A stretch of 64,000 bases of DNA from Archivesica marissinica (taxonomy: Eukaryota > Mollusca > Bivalvia > Venerida > Vesicomyidae): assembly GCA_014843695.1 (NCBI GenBank), contig CM026390.1:873114-937113 (forward strand), given 5' to 3'. Positions 1-14,000 of this stretch are shown here, in pieces (positions within the stretch are counted from its first letter, which is position 1; each line of letters begins with the position of its first letter). Under the pieces are notes generated by a model. It worked only from the letters and a program-made list of their open reading frames with translations. It did not search any database and was not told the origin of the DNA. A program made the translations under genes and the position numbers.

Positions 1-1729
1 ATAGTAGAAGCATGGAAGATGGTGGAAGCACAGAAGATGGTGGAAGCCTGGAAGATGGTGGAAGCATGGAAGATAGTGCAAGCATGGAAGATGGTGGAAG
101 CATGGAAGATGGTGGAAGCACGGAAGATGGTGGAAGCACAGATGATGGTGGAAGAATGGAAGATGGTGGAAGCACGGAAGATGGTGGAAGCACATAAGAT
201 GGTGGAAGCACGGAAGATGGTGGAAGCATGTAAGATGGTGGAAGCATGGAAGATGGTGGAAGAACATAAGATGGTAGAAGCATGGAAGATAGTGGCAGCA
301 CGGAAGATGGTGGAAGCACAGAAGATGGTGGAAGCCTGGAAGATGGTGGAAGCATGGAAGATAGTGCAAGCACGGAAGATGGTGGAAGCACGGAAGATGG
401 TGGAAGCACAGATGATGGTGGAAGAATGGAAGATGGTGGAAGCACGGAAGATGGTGGAAGCCTGGAAGATGGTGGAAGCCTGGAAGATGGTGGAAGCACG
501 GAAGATGGTGGAAGCACAGAAGATGGTGGAAGCATGGAATATGGTGGAGACCTATAGATGGTGGAAGATGGTGGAAGCACGGAAGATGGTGGAAGCATGG
601 AAGATGGTGGAAGCATGGAAGATGGTGGAGACCTATAGATGGTGGAAGATGGTGGAAGCACAGAGAATGGTGGAAGCACGGAAGATGGTGGAAGCACGGA
701 ATATGGTGGAAGCACATAAGATGGTGGAAGCACGGAAGATGGTGGAAGCACGTAAGATGGTGGAAGCATGGAAGATGGTGGAAGCACATAAGATGGTATA
801 AGCATGGAAGATAGTGGAAGCACGGAAGATGGTGGAAGCATGGAAGATGGTGGAAGCCTGGAAGATGGTGGAAGCCTGGAAGATGGTGGAAGCACGGAAG
901 ATGGTGGAAGCCTGGAAGATGGTGGGAGCACGGAAGATGGTGGAAGCACGGAAGATGGTGGAAGAATGGAAGATGGTGGAAGCATGGAAGATGGTGGAAG
1001 CACATAAGATGGTAGAAGCATGGAAGATGGTGGAAGCCTATAGATGGTGGAAGCTGGTGGAAGCACAGAAGATGGTGGAAGCACAGAAGATGGTGGAAGC
1101 AAGGAAGATGGTGGAGACCTATAGATGGTGAAAGATGGTGGAAGCACGGAAGATGGTGGAAGCACGGAAGATGGTGGAAACATGGAAGATGGTGGAGACC
1201 TATAGATGGTGGAAGATGGTGGAAGCACGGAAGATGGTGGAAGCACGGAAGATGGTGGAAGCCTGGAAGATGGTGGAAGCATGGAAGATGGTGGAAGCAT
1301 GGAAGATGGTGGAAGCACATAAGATGGTAGAAGCATGGAAGATGGTGGAAGCCTATAGATGGTGGAAGCTGGTGGAAGCACGGAAGATGGTGGAAGCACG
1401 GAAGATGGTGGAAACATGGAAGATGGTGGAGACCTATAGATGGTGGAAGATGGTGGAAGCACAGAAGATGGTGGAAGCACGGAAGATGGTGGAAGCCTGG
1501 AAGATGGTGGAAGCATGGAAGATGGTGGAACTAAAGGGAGGTGGTGCAAGCACAGAAGATGGTGCAAGAATGGAAGATGGTGCAAGCACGGAAGATGGTG
1601 GAAGCACGGAAGATGGTGGAAGCACGTAAGATGGTGGAAGCACGGAAGCATGGAAGATGGTGGAAGCACGGAATATGGTGGAGGCATGGAAGATGGTGGA
1701 AGCACGGAAGATGGTGGAAGCACGGAAGC
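1..1729. repeat. 18-bp minisatellite array, running off the left edge
   Basis: About 95 tandem copies of an 18-bp purine-rich unit built around GGAAGATGGTGGAAGCA, with variants at the CAC/CAT/CCT position. A longer variant containing GAGACCTATAGATGG recurs near 547, 627, 1110, 1193 and 1430, which shows blocks of several units were copied together. Eighteen is a multiple of three, so the array stays open in several frames and yields low-complexity peptides such as repeated MVEAWK. I treat these as artefacts: there is no start context, no unique sequence, and frames on both strands are open alike. The array sits in the intron downstream of the candidate exon 2003-1801 and ends 72 bp from it. 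Confidence 0.95.
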
Positions 1730-1800
1730 TGAACAAACAAGTCACAATAGTAGTTTTCCCCCAAAAGAACAACAGATATAAAATGTAACATGAACAGTAC

Positions 1801-2003
1801 CTGAGTTGTTCTTCTCCACGTATGTACATTGCTACATAATTGGCCTCTAAAAGCGTCATAACTAAACAGTTGGCAAGGATAAATCTGGACGTCCAGTAGT
1901 GAATGTCCATCCAGTCCCAGCAAAACTCTCCAATTAGGATATAAGGCAGAAATAAATATTTCGGCATAAACTCTGCCCATTGAACTGAGGTCAGAGAAGG
2001 CGG
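1801..2003 (-). CDS. Candidate internal exon, frame uncertain
   Basis: A 203-bp unique block between two arrays has a good acceptor on the minus strand (a T-rich tract ending in TTTTTCAG before 2003) and a donor CAG|GTACTG after 1801. Two frames are open right across it. Frame one starts in phase 0 and gives a hydrophobic, tryptophan-rich peptide (contains CWDWMDIHYW); it would join in phase with the candidate exon at 3646-3479. Frame two starts with two carried-over bases and ends in phase 0; it contains SMGRVYAEIFISALYPN, which resembles the C-terminal strand of a PKD domain (G-x-Y then alternating hydrophobics, then a polar loop). Frame two looks more like protein but does not fit the phase of the previous candidate. 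I recognise no family with certainty. Confidence 0.45.
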
Positions 2004-2085
2004 CTGAAAAAGTAAAACCAGATATTTTAGATAATTTATATATACAAGTACAATGAAAAAACTGACGCACCATAGTGTTGTATTA

Positions 2086-3209
2086 TAACTAGAGATGTGG
2101 GATAAGATGTCCAGGTTAACTAGATATGTTAGATAAGATGTCCAGGTTAACTGGAGATGTTAGATAAGATGTCCAGGTTAACTAGAGATGTTAGATAAGA
2201 TGTCCAGGTTAACTAGAGATGTTAGATAAGATGTCCAGGTTAACTGGAGATGTTAGATAAGATGCCCAGGTTACCTAGATATGTTAGATAAGATGCCCAG
2301 GTTAACTAAAGATGTTAGATAAGATGCCCAGGTTAACTAAAGATGTTAGATAAGATGTCCAGGTTAACTAGAGATGTTAGATAAGATGTCCAGGTTAACT
2401 AGAGATGCTAGATAAGATGTCCAGGTTAACTAGAGATGCTAGATAAGATGTCCAGGTTAACTAGAGATGTTAGATAAGATGTCCAGGTTAACTAGAGATG
2501 CTAGATAAGATGTCCAGGTTAACTAGAGATGTTAGATAAGATGTCCAGGTTAACTAGAGATGTTAGATAAGATGTCCAGGTTAACTAGAGATGTTAGATA
2601 AGATGCCCAGGTTAACTAGAGATGCTAGATAAGATGTCCAGGTTAACTAGAGATGTTAGATAAGATGGCCAGGTTAACTAGAGATATGGGATAAGATGTC
2701 CAGGTTAACTAGAGATGTTAGATAAGATGCCCAGGTTAACTGGAGATGTTAGATAAGATGCCCAGGTTAACTAGAGATGTTAGATAAGATGTCCAGGTTA
2801 ACTAGAGATGTTAGATAAGATGTCCAGGTTAACTAGAGATGTTAGATAAGATGTCCAGGTTAACTAGAGATGTTAGATAAGATGTCCAGGTTAACTAGAG
2901 ATGTTAGATAAGATGCCCAGGTTAACTAGAGATGTTAGATAAGATGCCCAGGTTAACTAGAGATGTTAGATAAGATGCCCAGGTTAACTAGAGATGTTAG
3001 ATAAGATGTCCAGGTTAACTAGAGATGTTAGATAAGATGCCCAGGTTACCTAGATATGTTAGATAAGATGCCCAGGTTAACTAGAGATGTTAGATAAGAT
3101 GCCCAGGTTAACTAGATATGTTAGATAAGATGTCCAGGTTACCTAGATATGTTAGATAAGATGCCCAGGTTAACTAGAGATGTGGGATAAGATGTCCAGG
3201 TTAACTAGA
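2086..3209. repeat. 31-bp minisatellite array
   Basis: About 36 tandem copies of a 31-bp unit containing GTTAACTAGAGATG and GATAAGATGTCCAGG. The main variant is GTCC versus GCCC; a few copies have TACCTAGATATG or GTGGGATAAG. It lies in the inferred 1.5-kb intron between the candidate exons 3646-3479 and 2003-1801, and starts about 80 bp from the acceptor of the latter. Its right end is broken by a SINE-like insertion; a short remnant of the unit continues at 3425-3440. Confidence 0.95.
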
Positions 3210-3424
3210 AAAAGTTTAACTTTATATTTATTTTAACGATTGCGAAGCAAGTTTTAACAACTTATATTAATCACTTTCGTTGGCGCAGATGAAGCGTATA
3301 TGTGGTCATTCGGTGGGAGGAAACCGGAGTACCGGGAGAAAACCCACCTGTCCGATCGGGCGACCACCGTACCATCTCGCATACTTCCCGGTCCGAGGTG
3401 AGATGTGGGAGTATATGTGCACAA
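3210..3424 (-). mobile_element. SINE-like insertion in the end of the 31-bp array
   Basis: Unique sequence interrupts the array. The 11 bases GGTTAACTAGA are present on both sides (3199-3209 and 3425-3435), which fits a target-site duplication, although the array itself repeats that string. The left part (about 3222-3275) matches the left part of the element at 28494-28735: both have CGATTGCGAA, CAAGTT, CAACTTATAT and AATCACT in the same order. The rest differs from that element and holds GGAGGAAACCGGAGTACC and GAGAAAACCCACC, a motif I associate with dispersed repeats of marine invertebrates (from memory, not searched). The shared part is taken as the 3' tail, so the element would read on the minus strand. 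No coding capacity. Confidence 0.65.
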
Positions 3425-3478
3425 GGTTAACTAGAGATGTAATAGACGGAATGTAAACACAGGAGTACATGTACTTAC

Positions 3479-3646
3479 AGAATGGGTGAAATCATATCTT
3501 GGCACATCTTCTGATATTGGACATACAATGTGGGCAAATGGCAGGAACATTGTGTCATGCTCAAACACATAGAGATATAGCAGTGTGGAGCGCGGAAAGT
3601 CCTTCATACCATACAACAGAAATAATGCCCACCCAGGATTCAATGC
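3479..3646 (-). CDS. Candidate internal exon, 168 nt, function unknown
   Basis: Bounded by an acceptor TATTTCAG|GCATTG before 3646 and a canonical donor CATTCT|GTAAGT after 3479. Only one frame is open throughout; it is phase 0 at both ends and gives 56 residues starting ALNPGWALFLLYG and ending PRYDFTHS. It starts with GCA and ALN like the two firm 176-nt PKD exons (AWLNHT, AFLNHT) and ends with a Y-x-F-T motif like theirs (AFTR, YAFSR), but the middle does not align, so homology is only suggested. The 27-bp array begins about 15 bp upstream of its acceptor. It could be a divergent member of the module or an exon of another domain. Confidence 0.5.
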
Positions 3647-3662
3647 CTGAAATACAGGTCAA

Positions 3663-6600
3663 TTACATGTAACACCACATACATTTACATGTCATGTAAC
3701 ACCACATACATTTACATGTCATGTAACACCACATACATTTACATGTCATGTAACACCACATACATTTACATGTCATGTAACACCACATACATTTACATGT
3801 CATGTAACACCACATACATTTACATGTCATGTAACACCACATACATTTACATGTTTAGTAACATCACATATATTTACATGTTTAGTAACACCACATACAT
3901 TTACATGTTTAGTAACACCACATACATTTACATGTTTAGTAACATCACATACATTTACATGTTTAGTACCATCACATACATTTACATGTCATGTAACATC
4001 ACATACATTTACATGTTTAGTAACATCACATACATTTACATGTTTAGTAACATCACATACATTTACATGTCATGTAACATCACATACATTTACATGTTTA
4101 GTAACATCACATACATTTACATGTCATGTAACATCACATACATTTACATGTTTAGTAACATCACATACATTTACATGTTTAGTAACATCACATACATTTA
4201 CATGTTTAGTAACACCACATACATTTACATGTCATGTAACACCACACACATTTACATGTCATGTAACACCACATACATTTACATGTTTAGTAACATCACA
4301 TACATTTACATGTTTAGTAACATCACATACATTTACATGTCATGTAACATCACATACATTTACATGTTTAGTAACATCACATACATTTACATTACATGTC
4401 ATGTAACATCACATACATTTACATGTTTAGTAACATCACATACATTTACATGTTTAGTAACATCACATACATTTACATGTTTAGTAACATCACATACATT
4501 TACATGTTTAGTAACATCTCATACATTTACATGTCATGTAACATCACATACATTTACATGTTTAGTAACATCACATACATTTACATGTTTAGTAACATCA
4601 CATACATTTACATGCTTAGTACCATCACATACATTTACATGTCATGTAACACCACATACATTTACATGTCATGTAACATCACATACATTTACATGTCATG
4701 TAACACCACATACATTTACATGTTTAGTAACATCACATACATGTACATGTTTAGTAACACCACATACATTTACATGTTTAGCAACATCACATACATTTAC
4801 ATGTTTAGTAACATCACATACATTTACATGTTTAGTAACACCACATACATTTACATGTTTAGTAACATCACATACATTTACATGTCATGTAACACCACAT
4901 ACATTTACATGTTTAGTAACATCACATACATTTACATGTTTAGTAACACCACATACATTTACATGTTTAGCAACATCACATACATTTACATGTTTAGTAA
5001 CATCACATACATTTACATGTTTAGTAACATCACATACATTTACATGTTTAGTAACATCACATACATTTACATGTTTAGTAACATCACATACATTTACATG
5101 TTTAGTAACACCACATACATTTACATGTTTAGTAACATCACATACATTTACATGTTTAGTAACATCACATACATTTACATGTTTAGTAACATCACATACA
5201 TTTACATGTTTAGTAACATCACATACATTTACATGTCATGTAACATCACATACATTTACATGTTTAGTAACACCACATACATTTACATGTTTAGTAACAT
5301 CACATACATTTACATGTCATGTAACATCACATACATTTACATGTTTAGTAACACCACATACATTTACATGTTTAGTAACATCACATACATTTACATATTA
5401 GTAACATCACATACATTTACATGTCATGTAACACCACATACATTTCATTTTAGTAACATCACATACATTTACATGTCATGTAACACCACATACATTTACA
5501 TGTTTAGTAACATCACATACATTTACATGTTTAGTAACATCACATACATTTACATGTCATGTAACATCACATACATTTACATGTTTAGTAACATCACATA
5601 CATTTACATGTTTAGTAACATCACATACATTTACATGTTTAGCAACATCACATACATTTACATGTTTAGTAACACCACATACATTTACATAGCATGTAAC
5701 ACCACATACATGTACATGTCATGTAAAACCACATACATTTACATGTCATGTAACACCACATACATTTACATGTTTAGTAACATCACATACATTTACATGT
5801 TTAGTAACACAACATACATTTATATGTTTAGTAACATCACATACATTTACATGTCATGTAACACCACATACATTTACATGTCATGTAACACCACATACAT
5901 TTATATGTCATGTAACACCACATACATTTACATGTCATGTAACATCACATACATTTACATATTTAGTAACATCACATACATTTACATGTTTAGTAACATC
6001 ACATACATTTACATGTCATGTAACACCACATACATTTACATGTTTAGTAACACCACATACATTTACATGTTTAGTAACACCACATACATTTACATGTTTA
6101 GTAACATCACATACATTTACATGTTTAGTAACATCACATACATTTACATGTCATGTAACACCACATATATTTACATGTTTAGTAACATCACATACATTTA
6201 CATGTTTAGTAACCCCACATACATTTACATGTTTAGTAACATCACATACATTTACATGTTTAGTAACATCACATACATTTACATGTTTAGTAACATCACA
6301 TACATTTACATGTTTAGTAACATCACATACATTTACATGTTTAGTAACACCACATACATTTACATGTTTAGTAACATCACATACATTTACATGTTTAGTA
6401 ACATCAAATACATTTACATGTTTAGTAACATCACATACATTTACATGTAATGTAACACCACATACATTTACATGTTTAGTAACATCACATACATTTACAT
6501 GTTTAGTAACATCACATACATTTACATGTTTAGTAACATCACATACATTTACATGTTATGTAACACCACATACATTTAGATGTTTAGTAACACCACATAC

Positions 6601-9600
6601 ATTTACATATTTAGTAACATCACATACATTTACATGTTTAGTAACATCACATACATTTACATGTTTAGTAATATCACATATATTTACATGTTTAGTAACA
6701 CCACATACATTTACATGTTTAGTAACACCACATACATTTACATGTTTAGTAACATCACATACATTTACATGTTTAGTAACATCACATACATTTACATGTT
6801 TAGTAACATCACAAACATTTACATGTTTAGTAACATTAAATACATTTACATGTTTAGTAACATCACATACATTTACATGTCATGTAACATCACATACATT
6901 TACATGTCATGTAACATCACATACATTTACCTGTCATGTAACACCACATACATTTACATGTTTAGTAACATCACATACATTTACATGTTTAGTAACATCA
7001 CATACATTTACATGTTTAGTAACACCACATACATTTACATGTTTAGTAACATCACATACATTTACATGTCATGTAACACCACATACATTTACATGTCATG
7101 TAACACCACATACATTTACATGTTTAGTAACACCACATACATTTACATATTTAGTAACATCACATACATTTACATGTTTAGTAACATCACATACATTTAC
7201 ATGTCATGTAACACCACATACATTTACATGTTTAGTAACACCACATACATTTACATGTTTAGTAACATCACATACATTTACATGTCATGTAACACCACAT
7301 ACATTTACATGTTTAGTAACATCACATACATTTACATGTTTAGTAACATCACATACATTTACATGTTTAGTAACATCACATACATTTACATGTTTAGTAA
7401 CATCACATCATTTACATGTTAGTAACACCACATACATTTACATGTTTAGTAACATCACATACATTTACATGTTTAGTAACATCACATACATTTACATGTA
7501 ATGTAACACCACATACATTTACATGTTTAGTAACACCACATACATGTACATGTAATGTAACATCACATACATTTACATGTTTTGTAACACCACATACATT
7601 TACATGTTTAGTAACATCACATACATTTACATGTCATGTAACACCACATACATTTACATGTTTAGTAACATCACATACATTTACATGTCATGTAACACCA
7701 CATACATTTACATGTTTAGTAACATCACATACATTTACATGTTTAGTAACATCACATACATTTACATGTTTAGTAACATCACATACATTTACATGTTTAG
7801 TAACACCACATACATTTACATGTTTAGTAACATCACATACATTTACATGTTTAGTAACATCACATACATTTACATGTTTAGTAACATCACATACATTTAC
7901 ATGTTTAGTAACATCACATACATTTACATGTTTAGTACATCACATACATTTACATGTTTAGTAACATCACATACATTTACATGTTTAGTAACATCACATA
8001 CATTTACATGTTTAGTAACATCACATACATTTACATGTTTAGTAACACCACATACATTTACATGTTTAGTAACATCACATACATTTACATGTTTAGTACC
8101 ATCAAATACATTTACATGTTTAGTAACATCACATACATTTACATGTTTAGTACCATCACATACATTTACATGTTTAGTACATCACATACATTTACATGTT
8201 TAGTAACATCACATACATTTACATGTTTAGTAACATCACATACATTTACATGTTTAGTAACATCACATACATTTACATGTTTAGTAACACCACATACATT
8301 TACATGTCATGTAACACCACATACATTTACATGTCATGTAACACCACATATATTTACATGTCATGTAACACCACATACATTTACATGTTTAGTAACATCA
8401 CATACATTTACATGTTTAGTAACATCACATACATGTACATGCTTAGTAACATCACATACATTTACATGTCATGTAACATCACATACATTTACATGTTTAG
8501 CAACATAACATACATTTACATGTTTAGTAACATCACATACATTTACATGTCATGTAACATCACATACATTTACATGTTTAGCAACATAACATACATTTAC
8601 ATGTTTAGTGACACCACATACATTTACATGTTTAGTAACATCACATACATTTACATGTTTAGTAATATCACATACATTTACATGTCATGTAACATCACAT
8701 ACATTTACATGTTTAGTAACATCACATACATTTACATGTTTAGTACCATCACATACATTTACATGTTTAGTAACATCACATACATTTACATGTTTAGTAC
8801 CATCAAATACATTTACATGTTTAGTAACATCACATACATTTACATGTTTAGTACCATCACATACATTTACATGTTTAGTACATCACATACATTTACATGT
8901 TTAGTAACATCACATACATTTACATGTTTAGTAACATCACATACATTTACATGTTTAGTAACATCACATACATTTACATGTTTAGTAACACCACATACAT
9001 TTACATGTCATGTAACACCACATACATTTACATGTCATGTAACACCACATATATTTACATGTCATGTAACACCACATACATTTACATGTTTAGTAACATC
9101 ACATACATTTACATGTTTAGTAACATCACATACATTTACATGTCATGTAACACCACATACATTTACAAGTTTAGTAACATCACATACATTTACATGTCAT
9201 GTAACACCACATACATTTACATGTCAAATAACACCACATACATTTACATGTCATGTAACACCACATACATTTACATGTTTAGTAACACCACATACATTTA
9301 CATGTTTAGTAACATCGCATACATTTACATGTTTAGTAACATCACATACATTTACATGTTTAGTAACATCACATACATTTACATGTTTAGTAACATCACA
9401 TACATTTACATGTCATGTAACATCACATACATTTACATGTTTAGTAACACCACATACATTTACATGTCATGTAACACCACATACATTTACATGTTTAGTA
9501 ACACCACATACATTTACATGTTTAGTAACATCACATACATTTACATGTCATGTAACATCACATACATTTACATGTTTAGTAACACCACATACATTTACAT

Positions 9601-10005
9601 GTTTAGTAACATCACATACATTTACATGTTTAGCAACACCACATACATTTACATGTTTAGTAACATCACATACATTTACATGTTTAGTAACATCACATAC
9701 ATTTACATGTCATGTAACACCACATACATTTACATGTCATGTAACATCTCATACATTTACATGTTTAGTAACATCACATACATTTACATGTTTAGTAACA
9801 TCACATACATTTACATGTTTAGTAACATCACATACATTTACATGTTTAGTAACACCACATACATTTACATGTCATGTAACATCACATACATTTACATGTT
9901 TAGTAACACCACATACATTTACATGTTTAGTAACATCACATACATTTACATGTTTAGTAACATCACATACATTTACATGTTTAGCAACATCACATACATT
10001 TACAT
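3663..10005. repeat. 27-bp minisatellite array, cut by the assembly gap
   Basis: About 235 copies of a 27-bp unit with ACATACATTTACATG followed by either TTTAGTAACATCAC or TCATGTAACACCAC. The second type is the only one in the first seven or so copies next to exon 3646-3479; further in, the types are mixed. Twenty-seven is nine codons, so very long pseudo-ORFs appear (HTFTCLVTS or TYIYMFSNI repeated); they are not genes. A higher-order duplication is visible: the block from about 8030 recurs about 701 bp later (26 units less one base). One-base losses (TTTAGTACATCAC near 7935, 8176 and 8877) shift the frame. Confidence 0.97.
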
Positions 10006-11005
10006 NNNNNNNNNNNNNNNNNNNNNNNNNNNNNNNNNNNNNNNNNNNNNNNNNNNNNNNNNNNNNNNNNNNNNNNNNNNNNNNNNNNNNNNNNNNNNNN
10101 NNNNNNNNNNNNNNNNNNNNNNNNNNNNNNNNNNNNNNNNNNNNNNNNNNNNNNNNNNNNNNNNNNNNNNNNNNNNNNNNNNNNNNNNNNNNNNNNNNNN
10201 NNNNNNNNNNNNNNNNNNNNNNNNNNNNNNNNNNNNNNNNNNNNNNNNNNNNNNNNNNNNNNNNNNNNNNNNNNNNNNNNNNNNNNNNNNNNNNNNNNNN
10301 NNNNNNNNNNNNNNNNNNNNNNNNNNNNNNNNNNNNNNNNNNNNNNNNNNNNNNNNNNNNNNNNNNNNNNNNNNNNNNNNNNNNNNNNNNNNNNNNNNNN
10401 NNNNNNNNNNNNNNNNNNNNNNNNNNNNNNNNNNNNNNNNNNNNNNNNNNNNNNNNNNNNNNNNNNNNNNNNNNNNNNNNNNNNNNNNNNNNNNNNNNNN
10501 NNNNNNNNNNNNNNNNNNNNNNNNNNNNNNNNNNNNNNNNNNNNNNNNNNNNNNNNNNNNNNNNNNNNNNNNNNNNNNNNNNNNNNNNNNNNNNNNNNNN
10601 NNNNNNNNNNNNNNNNNNNNNNNNNNNNNNNNNNNNNNNNNNNNNNNNNNNNNNNNNNNNNNNNNNNNNNNNNNNNNNNNNNNNNNNNNNNNNNNNNNNN
10701 NNNNNNNNNNNNNNNNNNNNNNNNNNNNNNNNNNNNNNNNNNNNNNNNNNNNNNNNNNNNNNNNNNNNNNNNNNNNNNNNNNNNNNNNNNNNNNNNNNNN
10801 NNNNNNNNNNNNNNNNNNNNNNNNNNNNNNNNNNNNNNNNNNNNNNNNNNNNNNNNNNNNNNNNNNNNNNNNNNNNNNNNNNNNNNNNNNNNNNNNNNNN
10901 NNNNNNNNNNNNNNNNNNNNNNNNNNNNNNNNNNNNNNNNNNNNNNNNNNNNNNNNNNNNNNNNNNNNNNNNNNNNNNNNNNNNNNNNNNNNNNNNNNNN
11001 NNNNN
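10006..11005. other. Assembly gap, exactly 1000 N
   Basis: A run of exactly 1000 N, a conventional placeholder, so the true distance is unknown. It separates the 27-bp array from the unrelated 45-bp array; the junction of the two is therefore not seen. The gene model needs a long, phase-2-start exon between 20645 and 3646, and no unique sequence for it exists outside this gap. Confidence 0.99.
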
Positions 11006-14000
11006 TGGGAATATATGTATATGTACGTGATGTACCAAACACATACTGCCTGGGAATATATGTATATATACGTGATGTACTAAACACATACTACATGGGA
11101 ATATATGTATATATACGTGATGTACCAAACACAAACTGCCTGGGAATATATGTATATATACGTGATGTACCAAACACAAACTGCAAACTGCCTGGGAATA
11201 TATGTATATATACGTGATGTACCAAACACAAACTGCCTGGGAATATATGTATATATACGTGATGTACCAAACACAAACTGCCTGGGAATATATGTATATA
11301 TATGTGATGTACCAAACACAAACTGCAAACTGCCTGGGAATATATGTATATATACGTGATGTACCAAACACATACTGCAAACTGCCTGGGAATATATGTA
11401 TATATACGTGATGTACCAAACACATACTGCAAACTGCCTGGGAATATATGTATATAAACGTGATGTACCAAACACATACTGCCTGGGAATATATGTATAT
11501 ATACGTGATGTACCAAACACATACTGCCTGGGAATATATGTATATATACGTGATGTACCAAACACAAACTGCAAACTGCCTGGGAATATATGTATATATA
11601 CGTGATGTACCAAACACAAAATGCCTGGGAATATATGTTTATATACGTGATGTACCAAACACAAACTGCCTGGGAATATATGTATATATACGTGATGTAC
11701 CAAACACATACTGCATGTGAATATATGTATATATACGTGATGTACCAAACACAAACTGCCTGGGAATATATGTATATATACGTGATGTACCAAACACATA
11801 CTGCATGGGAATATATGTATATATACGTGATGTACCAAACACATACTGCATGTGAATATATGTATATATACGTGATGTACCAAACACAAACTGCCTGGGA
11901 ATATATGTATATATACGTGATGTACCAAACACATACTGCATGGGAATATATGTATATATACGTGATGTACCAAACACAAACTGCCTGGGAATATATGTAT
12001 ATATACGTGATGTACCAAACACAAACTGCAAACTGCCTGGGAATATATGTATATATACGTGATGTACCAAACACAAACTGCCTGGGAATATATGTATATA
12101 TACGTGATGTACCAAACACAAACTGCAAACTGCCTGGGAATATATGTATATATACGTGATGTACCAAACACATACTGCAAACTGCCTGGGAATATATGTA
12201 TATATACGTGATGTACCAAACACATACTGCAAACTGCCTGGGAATATATGTATATATACGTGATGTTCCAAACACATACTGCCCTGGAATATATGTATAT
12301 ATACGTGATGTACCAAACACAAACTGCCTGGGAATATATGTATATATACGTGATGTACCAAACACAAACTGCCTTGTAATATATGTATATATACGTGATG
12401 TACCAAACACAAACTGCCTGGGTATATATGTATATATACGTGATGTACCAAACACATACTGCAAACTGTCTGGCAATATATGTATATAAACGTGATGTAC
12501 CAAACACATACTGCTTGGGAATATATGTATATATACGTGATGTACCAAACACATACTGCAAACTGTCTGGCAATATATGTATATCTACGTGATGTACGAA
12601 ACACATACTGTCTGGGAATATATGTATATATACGTGATATACCAAACACAAACTGCATGGGAATATATGTATATATACGTGATGTACCAAACACAAACTG
12701 CCTGGGAATATATGTATATATACGTGATGTACCAAACACATACTGCATGGGAATATATGTATATATACGTGATGTACCAAACACATACTGCCTGGGAATA
12801 TATGTATATATACGTGATGTACCAAACACATACTGCCTGGGAATATATGTATATATACGTGATGTACCAAATACATACTGCCTGGGAATATATGTATATA
12901 TACGTGATGTACGAAACACAAACTGCATGGGAATATCTGTATATATACGTGATGTACCAAACACATGCTGCCTGGGAATATCTGTATATATACGTGATGT
13001 ACCAAACACATACTGCCTGGGAATATCTGTATATATACGTGATGTACCAAACACAAACTGCAAACTGCCTGGGAATATATGTATATATACGTGATGTACC
13101 AAACATATACTGCATGGGAATATATGTATATATACGTGATGTACCAAACACATACTGCCTGGGAATATATGTAAATATACGTGATGTACCAAACACAAAC
13201 TGCCTGGGAATATATGTATATATACGTGATGTACCAAACACAAACTGCCTGGGAATATATGTATATATACGTGATGTACCAAACACAAACTGCCTGGGAA
13301 TATATGTATATATACGTGATGTACCAAACACAAACTGCCTGGGAATATATGTATATATACGTGATGTACCAAACACAAACCAAACTGCCTGGGAATATAT
13401 GTATATATACGTGATGTACCAAACACATACTGCATGGGAATATATGTATATATACGTGATGTACCAAACACAAACTGCCTGGGAATATATGTATATATAC
13501 GTGATGTACCAAACACAAACTGCCTGGGAATATATGTATATATACGTGATGTACCAAACACAAACTGCCTGGGAATATATGTATATATACGTGATGTACC
13601 AAACACAAACTGCCTGGGAATATATGTATATATACGTGATGTACCAAACACAAACTGCCTGGGAATATATGTATATATACGTGATGTACCAAACACAAAC
13701 TGCCTGGGAATATATGTATATATACGTGATGTACCAAACACATACTGCCTGGGAATATATGTATATATACGTGATGTACCAAACACAAACTGCCTGGGAA
13801 TATATGTATATATACGTGATGTACCAAACACAAACTGCCTGGGAATATATGTATATATACGTGATGTACCAAACACAAACTGCCTGGGAATATATGTATA
13901 TATACGTGATGTACCAAACACAAACTGCCTGGGAATATATGTATATATACGTGATGTACCAAACACAAACTGCCTGGGAATATATGTATATATACGTGAT

